NCBI RefSeq assembly: GCF_011075055.1
Contig: NC_058141.1
Location: 17,927,639-17,991,638 of the forward strand
Reading direction: 5' to 3'
Length of the DNA stretch: 64,000 bases
Source of the DNA: Mangifera indica
Lineage: Eukaryota; Streptophyta; Magnoliopsida; Sapindales; Anacardiaceae
The notes beneath the pieces were generated by a model. The model saw only the letters and a program-made list of their open reading frames with translations, was not told the DNA's origin and ran no database searches. Shown here one piece after another: positions 12,029-26,000 of the stretch (position 1 is the first letter of the stretch; every line of letters begins with the position of its first letter). Position numbers and translations under genes: made by a program.

Positions 12029-12845
12029 GTAAATTATATTCTATGGCTTGATCTACTCATACTTTATTACTCCTTTTTGTTGAAGATTCGTAGTCAAATC
12101 ATTTATAAACTTCTGTGTGCTGTTCAATGTGACAATCATATTATTCTTTAGCAGATTTGAGAGTTTTGGTTGTAGCGTCTGTTTCCTAATTTGTACATTG
12201 GAATTTGATTTAGATTTGCCTAGAGTTATTACCTGTTAGATCTGTCAGGCTTGTGTAAATAACGTATTCATTGCATTTCATGTGGGTGGAATTTTGGTGT
12301 GTGGACTTTATAGTTTATACTACTTAGGAGTCTGAGTTTTTTATTTTGGATGTGAGTCTTGACTTGATTAGCTGAACTAGCAGATAATGCAAAGATATAA
12401 ACAATTGAATTTGGTGAAAATTTTGCATCCTTGATTTGGTTTACTGCTTAAAGGAGATTTCCGCCTGCTTTATATGCTGAGTTGGCTGTTTGAATTTTCA
12501 ATTGTTAGAAATTGATTACAATGCTGTAGTATACTATAATCACACTAGAATCTCGGATCTTTCTACAATTAAGTTTTTGGAAGTTAGAGGTTTGTGATTA
12601 CAGTTGCTGTATCATTTAGATATAAAGATATATGGTCAACTATATGAATAATGTAGTCTCTAACTGCAAATTTGAGATTATGTAGTTAAGATTGAATGTT
12701 CTTCTGTCAGAGTTCAGGAATTGGAGTTTGATGGCTAAAAATCTTCCTTTTTCCTGGTATATTTCTTCTGAATCAGATTTTCACACTGGCGACTTCAAAA
12801 TCTTCCCATGACTAGTCTATAGACTTCATAACCCTTTCTGTCTTA
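12029..12845 (+). other. Probable 5'-UTR intron(s) of the NFRKB-like gene
   Basis: About 0.8 kb of T-rich, intron-like sequence lies between a putative donor at 12029 and the start codon at 12846. Several AG acceptors are possible (for example near 12710 or 12815), so the exact intron end cannot be fixed without transcript data. Confidence 0.4.
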
Positions 12846-14513
12846 ATGGGCATCCTGAAAATTAGCCAGCAAGATGTTGGTGGCTTTTGTAAACACATTT
12901 CTAACTTAAATGGTAAAGACATGAAGGTGGAAAAGAACACAGTCCTGGATGTGGACTCAGAGGATGATCATGAGCTGGCAGAAGTAGGTTGTGAGCTCGG
13001 CATGGTGGAAGGGCAGATGTGCAACATACCATATGAACTGTATGATTTGCCAGATTTGAGGGAAATATTATCTATGGAGACATGGAATTCATGTTTAACA
13101 GAGGAAGAAAGGTTTTTTCTCTCAGCTTACCTCCCAGATGTGGACCAGCAGACTTTTTGGCTGACCATGAAGGAGCTTCTTGGTGGTAGTGATATGTATT
13201 TTGGCAATCCTGTAGATACATTTTTCAAGAGATTGAAAGGTGGATTTTATCCTCCAAAGGTGGCTTGCTTCAGACAATGTTTGCAATTTATGCAGAGGAC
13301 AAAGTATTATCATTCTTTAAGATCTTACCATGACAAAATGGTGGCAATGTTCAAAGACATGAGCAAGCAATGGAGTCAGTGTGAAATGAGCATTGGTGTT
13401 CACGGAAGAATTCATACATGGAGAACTAGGAGGAAACATGGGGGCAACAATTTGCTTGATCTGAATACAGTTCCTGAAGATAGTGATTTGTTAGGTGATG
13501 AGACTAACAGTATTATACCCGAGCACCATTTATCGAAGAAAATGAAGCTTGTAAGTAGTAACCCAGCTAACAATAACTTTCTATCTCTATCTACTGAAAG
13601 GTTGAAAATTGTTACTCCAAACTGTAATGCAAAGGGGTTTCTGAAGTTAAAGGCATCTCGTAAAAGTTTACTACAAAATCACAATCCAAAAGTAACTGCT
13701 GCTGACACATCTGAAAAATATCGATCTGAGCCGAAAGGTGTGCTGAAAGTAGTACCAAGAGTTCCTTCCATCCCATTAGAGCATTCAAAAGTGATGCCAA
13801 GACAACTACAACCAATCTCTTGTTTACCAACATCTGCATCCTTCAGGGAGGCAGGTGCTCTAGGCGAACTCCCTTTTCTGCAGCATAGGGTTGGTGATGG
13901 TGAAGTTCATATGACTAAGAAGGAGCCTTGGTGTGTACTGAATCAGCAAGAAAGTGCTGCAGGAATCAGTAGATTTTCAGAGAGTTCTACTTCGGCAAGG
14001 ATGGTAAGGAGGGAAATGGATACATCATTAGATGACACTGTTGATTTAGTTGAACAGAAGCTATCCAGAAGCAATGTGGGAAGGAGTGTTAACGTTGAAT
14101 CCGAGTCCTTAATGGATACAATGGGTCCTAAGAGGTATTATTTTGGTGGAACGGGAAGTAAAGGAATTCATGAGAGTTCCTTGGCAAAATTTCCTTTTAA
14201 AATTCAGTGCTATGAGGGAATGTGCCAGATAAAACCAATGCAACAAGAGTATATTACCGTAAATCCAAGCATTCCGAACATGGTCCCAAGGGTTCCAGAT
14301 GTAGGCATCAGTAAGCAGGAAACAGAAGTGCGGTCTTCAGATCAAATTAATTGCCAGATGGATGTGAGTGTCAAAAATTCAGAGGGGCTTAAAAATGAAC
14401 CTGTGTTTCCTTTGACATACAAGCGAAGGAAAGCTCAAGTCAAGCATAAGCCATTTGATTTCGGGAAGCCACTAACAGCAGGACCTGATTTAAACTCTGC
14501 AAGCTCAAAATAG
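12846..14513 (+). CDS. NFRKB-like DEUBAD-domain nuclear protein
   Basis: Single uninterrupted frame of 555 residues. Residues about 65-177 (from ELYDLPDLREILSMETW through KDMSKQW) match the DEUBAD-type domain at the N terminus of nuclear factor related to kappa-B binding protein, an INO80 chromatin-remodelling subunit. Plants carry a small family annotated as kappa-B-binding-like proteins. The rest is low-complexity and Ser/Lys-rich, with basic clusters consistent with nuclear import, such as WRTRRKHGG near residue 195 and YKRRKAQVKHK near the C terminus. The first ATG of the frame is used; the upstream region is intron-like. It is shorter than animal NFRKB and lacks a recognisable winged-helix part. 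Role in an INO80-type complex is inferred from the domain only. Confidence 0.85.
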   Translation: MGILKISQQDVGGFCKHISNLNGKDMKVEKNTVLDVDSEDDHELAEVGCELGMVEGQMCNIPYELYDLPDLREILSMETWNSCLTEEERFFLSAYLPDVDQQTFWLTMKELLGGSDMYFGNPVDTFFKRLKGGFYPPKVACFRQCLQFMQRTKYYHSLRSYHDKMVAMFKDMSKQWSQCEMSIGVHGRIHTWRTRRKHGGNNLLDLNTVPEDSDLLGDETNSIIPEHHLSKKMKLVSSNPANNNFLSLSTERLKIVTPNCNAKGFLKLKASRKSLLQNHNPKVTAADTSEKYRSEPKGVLKVVPRVPSIPLEHSKVMPRQLQPISCLPTSASFREAGALGELPFLQHRVGDGEVHMTKKEPWCVLNQQESAAGISRFSESSTSARMVRREMDTSLDDTVDLVEQKLSRSNVGRSVNVESESLMDTMGPKRYYFGGTGSKGIHESSLAKFPFKIQCYEGMCQIKPMQQEYITVNPSIPNMVPRVPDVGISKQETEVRSSDQINCQMDVSVKNSEGLKNEPVFPLTYKRRKAQVKHKPFDFGKPLTAGPDLNSASSK

Positions 14514-15124
14514 TGTCAGTGTTAGAGGGAGAGTGCAATACGGTGGAAAGATACACTCTCCCGGAAAAGAGAGCTTGAAGAAACTTCTTGGGTTAAAGTA
14601 GAATGTCAAACTTCATCTATGGTTTTGATAGAACATTTCATGTATTATATCCATCATATGTAAATCAATGTATATCGGTAAAAGAAAAAGCCATCTTAAG
14701 GGCAATCATATTATTCAACAATAATTAACTGTCTTTCTACGCATATACATGCAACTATATCTTAGTTGGTTATTTTAAATTAATAAAATGCTCATTTGAC
14801 TTTGAGGAGGCGTCAATAATCCACAGTTGATTTTCAAAAATAGGCTATTTTTAACGTTAAAATTATCCGTGTCTTTCTTTCATATTTGGCCAAGAATATT
14901 TTAATATTTTAATTTTTAATATGCTTTCTGAATTTTGAGATAAACACCGTGGGCCCAGGACAAAGGTAACACCCATCCCGGATTTTCTTATCCAAATAAC
15001 AGAATTAAAGCCGCGCCACGCATTTAATATGCTTATAACAGTTAATTTTTCCCGCTGGAGGTGTTCCAGCATCCTCTAATCAAAATTCAAAAACCTTTAA
15101 ATTGTTTCTACTAGGGTTTGATCA
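14514..15124. other. 3' UTR and short intergenic spacer
   Basis: The first 150-200 bases are presumably the 3' untranslated region of the NFRKB-like gene. The remainder must contain the promoter of the DUF3754 gene, which starts at 15125. No further gene was seen. Confidence 0.6.
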
Positions 15125-18100
15125 ATGTTATCATGGCGAATTCTCTCTCCGTCGTCAACTCGAATGATGTATTGTTTATCAAAAACTCATACTCTGTCTG
15201 CCACCACCATTGCTCCTTCAAGAGATCCGACCGCCTCCTTGAGATTGCCGGAAATACAGATGGATAAGCCGTTAAAATCTGAGTTTGAACTAAAACCTAA
15301 TAGTGATGTTATTGAATCGACTTCAAAGAAGATGAAGAAGGATGTGGCGCCTGGGGATCAAGATGAAGAAGAAGAAGAACAAATTTCAATTTCAAGAATT
15401 CAAGTGCCAAGACAGAAATACATCTCGGTTTCCAAAGTAGAGCTTCTGGATGCCATTGTATCAGTGATGTTCCATTCTCAAGATGATAGCGATCAGTTCC
15501 TTCTTATCGCCTCGTGAGTAAAATCATTACAAATGTTTTTTTTTTTTTAAATTATAATTATCCGCTTTCTTATTGGTCTCTTTTTCTAAATTCAACTGCA
15601 GGTGTTTGGATTCCATTCTTCATGCTGAACACAAGAGCATTTTAGAAGAAATGCGAAGTGATTATTTCTTTACGGATTCCGTGGGTGGTGAAGAATCAGT
15701 TACCTTAGACACAAAACTTGTGAATATTGGCAAAGAAAATAAGTCGGCTCATGTAGTTAACACGGAAAGCTCTGACCCTGATAATGATATCATCAATAGG
15801 AACGGGAGCACAAATAAATATGGTGATGATGAAGGAGAGAAGACTGAACCGAATGAGTTACCACCATTCAATTATGGTCTGGACTTATGGAATCTTATAG
15901 GTACTCCTGCCAAAAATGTAGAAAAATATAACGAGTCCAGGTTTGTTATTGTTGTATTGAATTATTTAATCATTGTCTAAACATATTTGCTACGTTTTAT
16001 TGGTTAGATTTCTACTTATTATGCAAAAACATTTTCAGACTTGCTGTTGCCACTCGTTTCCAGCGTGCTTTCATGCAATTGCTTAGTAATGCTCAGTTTG
16101 AAGAACTTTCAGTTACAGATTTGGTGTTGACATCTGCCTTAAACACAGATTATCTCCTAACTTTGCCAATATACATTGACTGGAAGAGGGCATCAGAATC
16201 TAATGCAATAATATTCAGGTAAATGTGTAATAAGTACATATTTTGATTGCTGTTAATCCATTAGGGAAATTCATTGACTTCCTTATTAATGCAATTTCTA
16301 ACACTTTATCTAGTACCATATTGAGTAATGCAATAAATTAGATGAGGGCAAGTTGGTTGGTCCAGCCATCAAATGAATGGTTGAAAGAAGTAGCTTGTAG
16401 GGAAAAAAACGACAAAGGGAATGCAAATAGCTACAGAGTTGGTAGCATGCCTAATTATTTACAGCATTTAGACTCTGATGTCTTCACATACTTACTCACC
16501 TAACAACCATGGGGGACAATTATTCACTTTTCTACTCTGGACTTCAAAATATCATATGTTTAACATGATTTTCAATACAGGCGAGGTTATGCAACTGAGA
16601 GGCAGAAGGGCCTATTAATTGTTGAGAAATTGGATTACATACAATCCAGATTTCTGCAAAAGATCTTCATCATTATTTCAAAATCATTGGAGAAAGTTGG
16701 CAAATGGATTAGTGAGGTCATAACCTTTTTTCTGTTGAATACTTTGTGGCTTTATATTGTTATGTACGATTAGCCCTTCTTTCCCTGTATATGTTCTCTC
16801 ATTTATAATAATTACCTTAAAACATTTAACTTGATTTATTTTCATTTTTCTTCTAATCCAATGTCATTATATACATTGTTCAATTTGATGTCTTTAGAAC
16901 TTAATGCTTTATGGCAGGTTCTTACAAATGCTTCTCAGACACAAGAAGTACAGGATATAACTAAGAGAATGAAGTCTTGGCTTAAGGAACTGACATTTTC
17001 TCAACAATCTCATTTTAGTAATGAAGAAACTTCTGAAGGTATGCTGGGTGCAGACCAGCTTTCAGATGATGAACTACCTATTTGGTTGGCAGCACAGAAG
17101 GCAGTTAGTCGTTATGAAGGTTTTCTGTCACCTGTTGGACCACGTGGGAGGCTTTTGAGAAAACTGCTTACACTAATTGGATTTACTTCTCCTACTCCAG
17201 AAACAACTTTTCAGCTTGAGACCAATAGTAATGCATCTGAACCTTATTTAAGGTTTGTCCAGTTAATTTTTTGTTCTCTTCTTAACTCAACTATCTTTCA
17301 GTAATCTATTTTATTCTCTTCAGCTAATGGTAGGAGAGAAATTCAACTCTGTTTTTGTAATTTGGTTGGAGTCTTAATGGTGGTATAAACTTAAGAAATG
17401 TTTAACAAATATTTGTCATATTATTGTTTCTCACAATAAGAACCTTGATTGTCTATGTTTGCTATCACAACTTGATTATATCTTTTAGGCTGGTGCAATT
17501 AATTTACCTTGACATGAATGAACTCCTGTACAATCAGTGTCAAAGGCTTGTTTCGAGAAGGAAGGCATGAATTCAAACAACCCAAGGATGGTGTGCACTT
17601 GGGTTTGGGCTTTTCATAAAAGAATGTTTTGTTCATCCAAAATAAATCTATAATATCTGATTGAAGTGATTGCACCAGTGAAGATGGACTGGAGAATTAA
17701 CTTTTCTCTGGAAATGGGAAAAGTTACAAAATGTGGAAATTTACTGGACCACAGGTTAACTTTGAAGGGCAATTTAATGTGTTTTTCATACAAATAACTA
17801 ACAGTGTTTTTCTCCAAGGTTTAACTAACTATTTTAGTTGGATGTTATCTAAAATGAAATTTTCTTATTTGAGTTGATGAAGTAATTTAGGAATTGTTCA
17901 CCAGGCCTATTTCCTTATCAAGGATATCACTTAGTGATATATGGAGGCCTGCTTCAAGAAAATATTGTGGAAATGATCTTTGGAAAATATTTAAAACTTC
18001 TGTATCCATTCTCCTCTCGAAATCGATACTTCAGGTATTCTTTATATACATTGTCTTATATGATAAATTTCTTTAATTGTTTTATAAAATCTTTATTTGG

Positions 18101-21100
18101 GATAGACATTTTAAGCTTAACAATTATCGCCCTATAACAATTTGTACACATCATGTAATTGTAAACTAAGTAGTCTTAGACATATCTTGTTCAATTTTCA
18201 TTGTTGCTTGCCATTAATCGTTTCTTAACTTTGGCATCTTTCTTCATTAGGAGCCAGCATTTGAGGAATTGATTTTGCTTTATACCAGTGACATAGACAA
18301 GAAGGAAACAAAAGATAAAACTGAAGTTCCACCAATGCAGTTAAAGATCTATGAGAGAATTCCTATTCCAGATTTACCCGTAAATACTTCTGACACTTCA
18401 AAGTCTGTTAATCTCTCTTATATCTCATGGTTGTCTCATTTTACTTGCATTTTTTAATTTCTTTTTCTAATTAGATTCACTTTTCAGGTATTTACTGCCT
18501 ACTCTCATTGTTTACAAATTCTTTTGTAGGTTATATTTCCTCATAAGAAGCTATCTTTCCGTATCATTGACACAGTAAGAAGTCGCTGAATATATATTCC
18601 CTGCATTATTGATAATTTTTAATTGATTCCCTGAATAACATCCATATCACCCTGTGGAATTTTGTCAAATAAAATCCAATTACACTGATTTTTAAGTGAC
18701 ATCGCTTGTATGCTCTAATTATGAAATCAACTATGATATGATGCTATTTTTATTATGAATTACATTGTTTAGTGTTATGGTTATGTCTTTCCTTTGTTTT
18801 CATTGAAGAATCTGCTTAGTTGGGCTGGTGGTGATTGAAATATATTTATGGATTCTGCTTGTGTAGATTGTATGGAGTTGGATGTTTCAGTTAGAGACAA
18901 TGTTTGATTACCTTAATTACTGAAATTATATATTTAGAGGTGTGCAGTCACATGTTACTACTTGACATCATAGTACTGGGCAGCCAAAGAAACCTAGCAA
19001 TGGTAGGTTCTGGATGCCTTAAAACTTAGTCACAATTAAAACCTAGTATACTTTGAGAAGTGGATAGTGTCATAACGGATCTTATTCATGCTTTTGTAAT
19101 TACTGATGGGATAAATTGTTGCATCATAGTTTGTAGGTTGTTTTTCGGAACTTTAGCCACTTGACTTGATCACGTTGACTGGTTGCAGGTGCGCTTAGAT
19201 GTTGCCACAATTGTGGGTCTTTTGGCTTTTTTCATAAACTACAAATTTGAGGACATCTTATCTTCCCCGTATGTTGGCTTTTCATTTTAGATGATTTATT
19301 TTTGGTTTTCTAGCAGTTAAATATTATATTCTAGCAATATCACATTCTAGATCCAAGGAAGATAATGCAAAATGGTATAGCAGTTTGTCAAATTTTCATG
19401 GTCCTGTTGAATAGAAGACTTGGAAGTGGCCTTGTTTTTATAATTGTATTCTGTGTGTTTTTGAAATGACCAAAAAGTTTCAACGTGAAGTCAAAAATTC
19501 ATTAAGACTATTTTCCCTTTGTTTTCTCCCTTTATTGGATGACGAGACACTTCAAAAGCATCTTTTGGTCTCAAGTTACAGGTTGTTCAAGTTTCATAAT
19601 GAAATTGAATAGTTGCAGTTCATTTAAAAATTAACCATAACATATTAATTTTTTTTATCCAAAACAGATCAGCAGTATTTCTCGATGTGATTGCTATCAC
19701 TGCCCTTATATTATATATCACCCGTGTGGTTTTGGGTTATAAACAGACACGAGATAGGTATGAGGTGAGTCAACCAAATTAACTACCTTTCAGTTTTGGA
19801 AATTATTGTTTTTTATGTCATGCAGGTAATGAGATTAAGAAATTTTTTGATGGAATTTATTATTTCAGCTTTTGGTTAACAAGACACTCTATGAGAAGAC
19901 CTTGGCAAGTGGATTTGGTTCAGTTCATTTTCTTCTGGATGCCTCTGAACAGCAGCTAGTGAGGAACTCTTTTGATTTATCTAGTTTTCAAGAATGGCAT
20001 AGACAAGTTTAATTTTCTATTATCTGGTGGATTTCATGATTAGGATAGATTACCAAGGACATTTTTTTGTTGCAAACTTGATTTCAAATATGATTTTTGA
20101 ATTAGTTGTTTTTTACTATTCCAATGAACTTGTAAAATTGAATAGGAAAGATAATTCAGTGAAATGTGACCATGTGGTTCAGATGTTAATTTCAAAGAGA
20201 GAAAATTTCCAGTACTCTGGATGTGACAGGATGTTACTTGCATGGTAGATCACTATCATTTTGATGTTTGTTGTGAGCTATTATTGAATACTATGCAAAA
20301 TTGAATGTTGTCAACGATTCCCACTACTGCCTGAACTGATATCACATGATTTTAGCAAGAACTATGCCCTTGACAAAGGGTACAGCCTAATTTTATAAAC
20401 ATTAGCTGACAAGAAATTGTTACAACCAGCTCGATGAAGCTTAACTAGATTTCTTATATTGTGATGCATTAAAAAGAATTTTGTTATATCCATTAATAAT
20501 CGTATGATAAGGGACTAGTGCTATTTAGAAATGACTCTCTTTTTTGTTCAGGACTGCTTGGCTTAATATAAATGATGTGAAATTGTTGAGAAACAAAAAA
20601 CACCAGCAGAAAAAATAGGAATCCCATCTCCCCCCTCTTCTGTTTTTCTCATTTTCATTTAAATTCCACAATGTATTTCTATTTGATTCTTTTTTTCTTG
20701 CTATTTATTGTCTGCAGTACAAGGAAGCCATTTTGACCTATGCTATCCTGCTTAACGAAGAGACTTGTCAGGTTTGCCCTTCCGCTCCCATCACATGTTA
20801 AAATTATCTGGTGATGGTGCAATTCAATTTTCCTTTTGGTTTGAATATGATAATGTGTGTTTGGAGTAGATTAAATCTGTGATGTTGGTGTAATATTATC
20901 TGCCAATTGCAAGTTTAGGATATTTGATTAACATATCTGCTTTTCTTAAAAAGATTGCTCACTTGCAACTCTCATTCACGGCGAGATTCTTCTAGTTGCA
21001 GGGCATCTGTCATCAGACTGTTGGAAACAAATGTGAGAAATTTATGTACGATGTTCTTGAAGTGAAGGTAAATATATTGCGGTCACTCCCAAGTAAGCCT

Positions 21101-21296
21101 GCTAATTTATATTAAATTATCAATTGGGTTGACATGAATGCAGGTTGAAATGCCAATTGAGAAGGCAGTGAAATTATTAGTAAGGTTGGGCATGGTCTCG
21201 GAAATATCCATTGATGGAAGATATCAATTGCAGGCAACACCATGCTCCAAGGCTTATGAGGCCCTTAAGGAACGTTGGAATGGTTTGCTAGGTTAA
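15125..21296 (+). CDS. DUF3754 (TMEM143-like) membrane protein, 14 exons
   Basis: I join 15125-15513, 15602-15940, 16039-16218, 16581-16716, 16918-17252, 17905-18034, 18251-18379, 18530-18574, 19189-19268, 19668-19764, 19869-19958, 20718-20771, 21002-21067 and 21144-21296; this stays in frame for 740 residues. The C-terminal part is the conserved DUF3754 region, including LQLKIYERIPIPDLP-like sequence, FPHKKLSFRIIDT, two membrane segments (LDVATIVGLLAFFINYKF and AVFLDVIAITALILYITRVV), GYKQTRDRYE and KTLASGFGSVHFLLDASE. The N terminus is Ser/Thr/Arg-rich with few acids for about 40 residues, consistent with organelle targeting. Biochemical function is unknown. An additional spliceable exon with an in-frame stop at 17489-17570 is described separately. 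The exon 11 end (EQQL|YKEA) relies on the donor at 19959. Confidence 0.88.
17489..17570 (+). other. Candidate alternative (poison) exon in the DUF3754 gene
   Basis: After a good acceptor (TATATCTTTTAG) there is an open stretch that continues the frame of exon 5 as LVQLIYLDMNELLYNQCQ and ends with TGA at 17568-17570. A possible GC donor (AAG|GC at 17565) would join it to 17905 but out of frame. Inclusion by either route would truncate the protein before the membrane segments. The open frame looks protein-like rather than random, so it may be a regulated alternative terminal exon or an exon remnant. Confidence 0.4.
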
Positions 21297-23000
21297 GTTT
21301 TGTCATCAATTGCGAGATCATATTACCCGGTACAGTATTAGAAAATTGGTTATCTTAGTTGAGGAAGTATATTTGGGGAAAGGTATAGATCGGTTGTAAT
21401 ATACATGCTATTATTACTAGTTAGATCTTGTTATCATGTATTACTTGTAATACATGTGTTAGCTTTTTCAGGTGTTTACTGCCAACTGCACGGCCTAAAA
21501 GCACATTTCTATACAAATAGGAAAGGTTAAATAGTCCTTTGACTGGCTGCGTGCAATACGCGTATTATTTTTTACATGTTCATAAAATAAGTATAAATTT
21601 AGAATATATAAAAGAATTTGTTGATAATTACCCCCCTGGATTTGGGTTTGTCACAGGAATTTGAGTTTTAAATGTAGCATCCCTAATCTAATAGCGATAT
21701 TGTTCATTTTAGACATATAATTCATCATAGTTTTATTTTTAGATTTACAATCCAAAACACATCTCAACATTTTAAAGAGTTCACATATTATTTAATCAGT
21801 TAAATTCTCTCTCATTTTTAACTTATAAAATGAGAGAATTTAACATCTCTCCCATGTTGTGTCTTTCTGAGATTTGTCTAAGATATCACATTAAATATGT
21901 TTAGAAATTACAAAATCTGCTCATGGTTGCCACAGAAAAGGCACTTCATTTGCACTAAATCAGTTTCATTAAATTTTTGCCGGAGCTATTATAGCTTGCA
22001 GCTCCTCACTGATGCTTATGTCTGTACAGAAATCTGCAAATGCATTTCACAGACTTCAGAAAATTTTTAAAGAAAAAAAAAAGTCATCTTTTGAAGTAAC
22101 AAAAACTAGCTGTGGCTTACTCGATGCCTTGTTTCAAAGCATGGTTTACTGGGAGATTGTAGGATTCACAGGGTCCCCTTCCAGATGCGGCGGATTGTAA
22201 ATCAGTTGCTCACCAAAGTGAACCATTCATTATTGCTTGTCCTGGTAATGTTAGCTATCGAGTACGATGAAAAGTCTCGATGAGCTGAGCTGACAATGAC
22301 TCTACTCCATCATCCGTTGTCCAAATTCCTGGAGATAATGGTTATAATCAGCTTAAAACGCTCACCTGGTATCATCACACATCATAATATTTTCAAACAG
22401 GAAACCCTCTGTTATGGCACCAGAGTTTATGGTGTTGGAATCTGATTGATTAGGAACAAGTGTTCAGCGGTTTATTCAAATTTTTTGATTGCGAAACATT
22501 TGCCACAAGCCTGGGTAAAGTACTAATAAACTCCTCCACAGCACATGATCCTATTTCCCAACAGTTTTGCAGAAATAAAACCATAACAGACCTATAGAAA
22601 AAACGGCAGTCCTAGTCCATGATAATTCCTTCACATAATAGAACTGGAATATTTAATATAATTATGAAATTTAACCATGCATAACATTCTCATTAATTAG
22701 TACATCTTCGTTCTGAATTATCCAGGTTCTGGGCATTCAAGTACTCTGCAACATGTCAAAATTTAGTACAAAAATACTAAATCAACTTTCAATAAGAGGT
22801 CTGAAATGCCTACCATAAAATTCACAAACTCTTATAACAACATAAACTTGGCTGGAACATAACTTCCTACAAGTGAGATCCTTCTCAGCTGAAACTCATA
22901 AAAACTTTACAGGAAATTAATTAATGTGCATAAAGTGGTGCTATTAATTAAAATAGTACACTTTTGCCTGAAGTATTACAGTCTTGATGCTCATTGCCAC
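21297..23000. other. Convergent intergenic region
   Basis: This separates the 3' ends of the DUF3754 gene (plus) and the TCF25-like gene (minus). Both genes' 3' untranslated regions should lie here. A 62-codon frame at 22012-22200 shows no recognisable family and is not called. No repeat of note was recognised. Confidence 0.6.
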
Positions 23001-26000
23001 TCAATTATCTTGATTATCTTGGCCATGCCCATTAATTTGGTTATCCTCATCAGCTCCATTAAAATCTTGTCCATCTCCATAATTAACCCAAGGTAGCATT
23101 GACTCAAAAAAGACAGCCAAAGGATTGCGATTTGCCGCATCACGTGGAGGTGGAGCTTGGTCACCGTCAAGTGGATCTGCGAATTGCACATTATGCACAG
23201 CTTCCCCCCTCCTCGCATCAACCACAAAGTTTTGCAGGTTATCAGGCGGAAGAGTTGGTACCGAATCAGAAAAATCTTGTACCAACAAATGAGCATACCT
23301 GGCCAAAAAAAAAAAAACACAAATTCCAAAGCAAATAATGTCGTTTACTAACATGTGAGTTGTAGAATAATATAATCTATAAATTTAGAGTTGGACAAAA
23401 ATGAAATCCAGCTTAATCTTTATATGGCACCAATGCCCGTTCATCTAACTAATTCGTTGACATCAACCTATAAATTTGATTCAGCACATAATAATAAAAC
23501 TTAAGCCAGAACACAAGAGTTCTACAGTAAAAAATAAAATTTTATCATTTTATTGAATTACTCACTCATTTTTCTCAGATGGGAATGCTTCTTCTCTTAC
23601 ACAAGCCCAATCCTTAGCTTCACTTTTATTGTGTTCCAATGTGTCAATCACCAGTTGTGCGGTGTTTCGAAGCAATTTTTGCAGATCTGGAAGCCTCCAT
23701 ATAATATAGCTCCTCTCCACATATATGCTAATCAGATGATCCAATGATGGGATCTTTGCTTGATCTGAATGGAAATAAGTGTGTTTGAGTATACTTGTCC
23801 ATGCCTGATCTTTTAGAGGTACCTTTGCCACAAGTTTCTTAAGGACAGAAGGATGAAGCATCAAAGCTTGTTTCATAAGATCAGCAGAAGTAGCCTTTCC
23901 ATTATCTATATCAGCATCTTGTGATGCTTGCTCCCGCTCAAGATAAAACCGGCAAACAGAAAGGGAAAATGAGAAATTTGGGAACAACCACAAGGAATTA
24001 TCACTCTTATAGTTTTCAGAAAATTGCTCCAACCATGCATACTCCCCTGCCCTCAATGCAAAGTAGTCAATGCAGAATAAGGCCCCCATTGGATCATCTG
24101 AATCAAGTAAAAGTAGAAGTTTGCACACTTCCAGGGCAGATCGATGACAACCACGTCTATCCATGTTCATCATGTGAGTGAAAAGGGTTTTGAACAAAGG
24201 TTTGTTTGTTTCATGGCTGATTTTCAGCTGGCAATTAGCCTGCAAGGGAGTGAACATGGGATGCCATGCACACTCTAGGGCATATAAACACTTTGCAACA
24301 GCATCTGCAGCCATTTGATGTTCACCCACAAATTTGAAATAATCTGCTATTGTTATCAATGAATCCAAATGATAAGGATGATAAAACAAAACAGTTGTTA
24401 CACCGTTAAGATCATGAATAGCTTGGGCAGCTTCAAATGCTCTCTGAGCTTGACCATAAGAAGGTGAATGGACATATCTACACAACAAGATAAAAAGCAA
24501 AAATGTATAATCACTAAAACAAGTATAAAAAAAAAATGCTACCACATATAATATTAACAACATATGCTATAGGCATTTACAGATAAACTAAGCACAGAAT
24601 GATAAATGGCATACATAAAATTGGTGTGTTGCAATAACGAATTTACTTAAAATTAATCTTAATGCACAATAATTATTTGAAGTTGTCAGATCACAATACA
24701 AATACTTGTCTGTAACACTCATTGACACTTACCTGAAGTAACTATATCCATCCTTGGGTTCCAAAAGTTCCATGGAAAGTGATCCATCCCAACGAGGCCA
24801 TTGTTCTGATGGAGAGACTAAGATAGTCTTTCTTACATGATGACTTCCACGTCTTCCCCCACGTACCTGTCTAGAATTGCCACTTTGATGAGTTCTCTCA
24901 AATGACTTCACCACCTTGGATCCAAATATTCTTCGCAGCTCATTTTCAGCATTCAAATATCTGGAATCTACTTGTAATAAGGAAACTGATTGCTGTTTGA
25001 CAAAGTTATCATGAGCTTTAGCATTTTGTAGTTTGACAATTATAGGGCCAGGTTGATGACTAGAGCAGTTAGTATCCAAAGATAAATTATCTAAAGCTGC
25101 ATCCAATGATCTTTCAACTCTGTCTATACTTGAAGTAGAGCTCTCCTTGCTTTTCTTCTTTTTCTTTTTCTTTGATTTGTGATTGGATGCTGGAACTACA
25201 TCTATGGTAGTATGCTGCACAGACGGTTTTCTGCTATTCTTGTCCTGTATCAATGTTTCATTAGCGATTTCTGTCTCCTGCAAAATACAGATGAGATGGA
25301 TAATTAGTAGTTCAGAGTAAGATATGTACTCCATAACTGCCCTTCCTGAAACCATTAGCATCACTTTATGGAATAAAAAATAAAAGATTAAAACATCTAC
25401 AAGAAACATTAACCAGAAAACTTCATATATGTCAACAAATTTCACAAGATGTGCATTTACCAAAAAAATTGTTGGTTTTAGGAGCTAATTGGGTTTAGGA
25501 CTCAAGGATGGAGCATCATAAGCAAAGCAAATGAAGTAAACAAGCAACAAGACCGATTGAAAAATATACTACTAAGAGCAGTTCTACCCCTAGCACCGAT
25601 GTCAATATTTTGCAATAAATTTAACACGTATATTCAAATTGACTTTAATAAACATTAATCAACCAGCAAATAAAATCAATCAAAAGTAATTAAAGATTTA
25701 AATACAACCTTGGAATTAAACCATTTGGTGGATAATCCAATTCCAGTATTCATAGCAAAATAAACCAACAATAACAAAAATAACGATGATAATAAGAATT
25801 AATGTTAGGGGAAAAAACCTCAGGTTCAGGGTCATCGTCACCGTCATTAAGGAGGTCAAACGGGTTTTTGGAAGGGCGAGAACCCGATTCCGGAGACTCG
25901 GATTCATCGTCGTTCAGCTGTTGCTCTTCTTCAGTTTCTTGGCGCTGTTGCTGTATTTGTTCTTGTTCTTTGACAATCTTCTTGAACAATCTACTCGACA

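Noticed and set aside
22012..22200. 62-codon frame between the DUF3754 and TCF25-like genes
   Set aside because: No recognisable family, low complexity (lysine run) and located where both 3' untranslated regions end.
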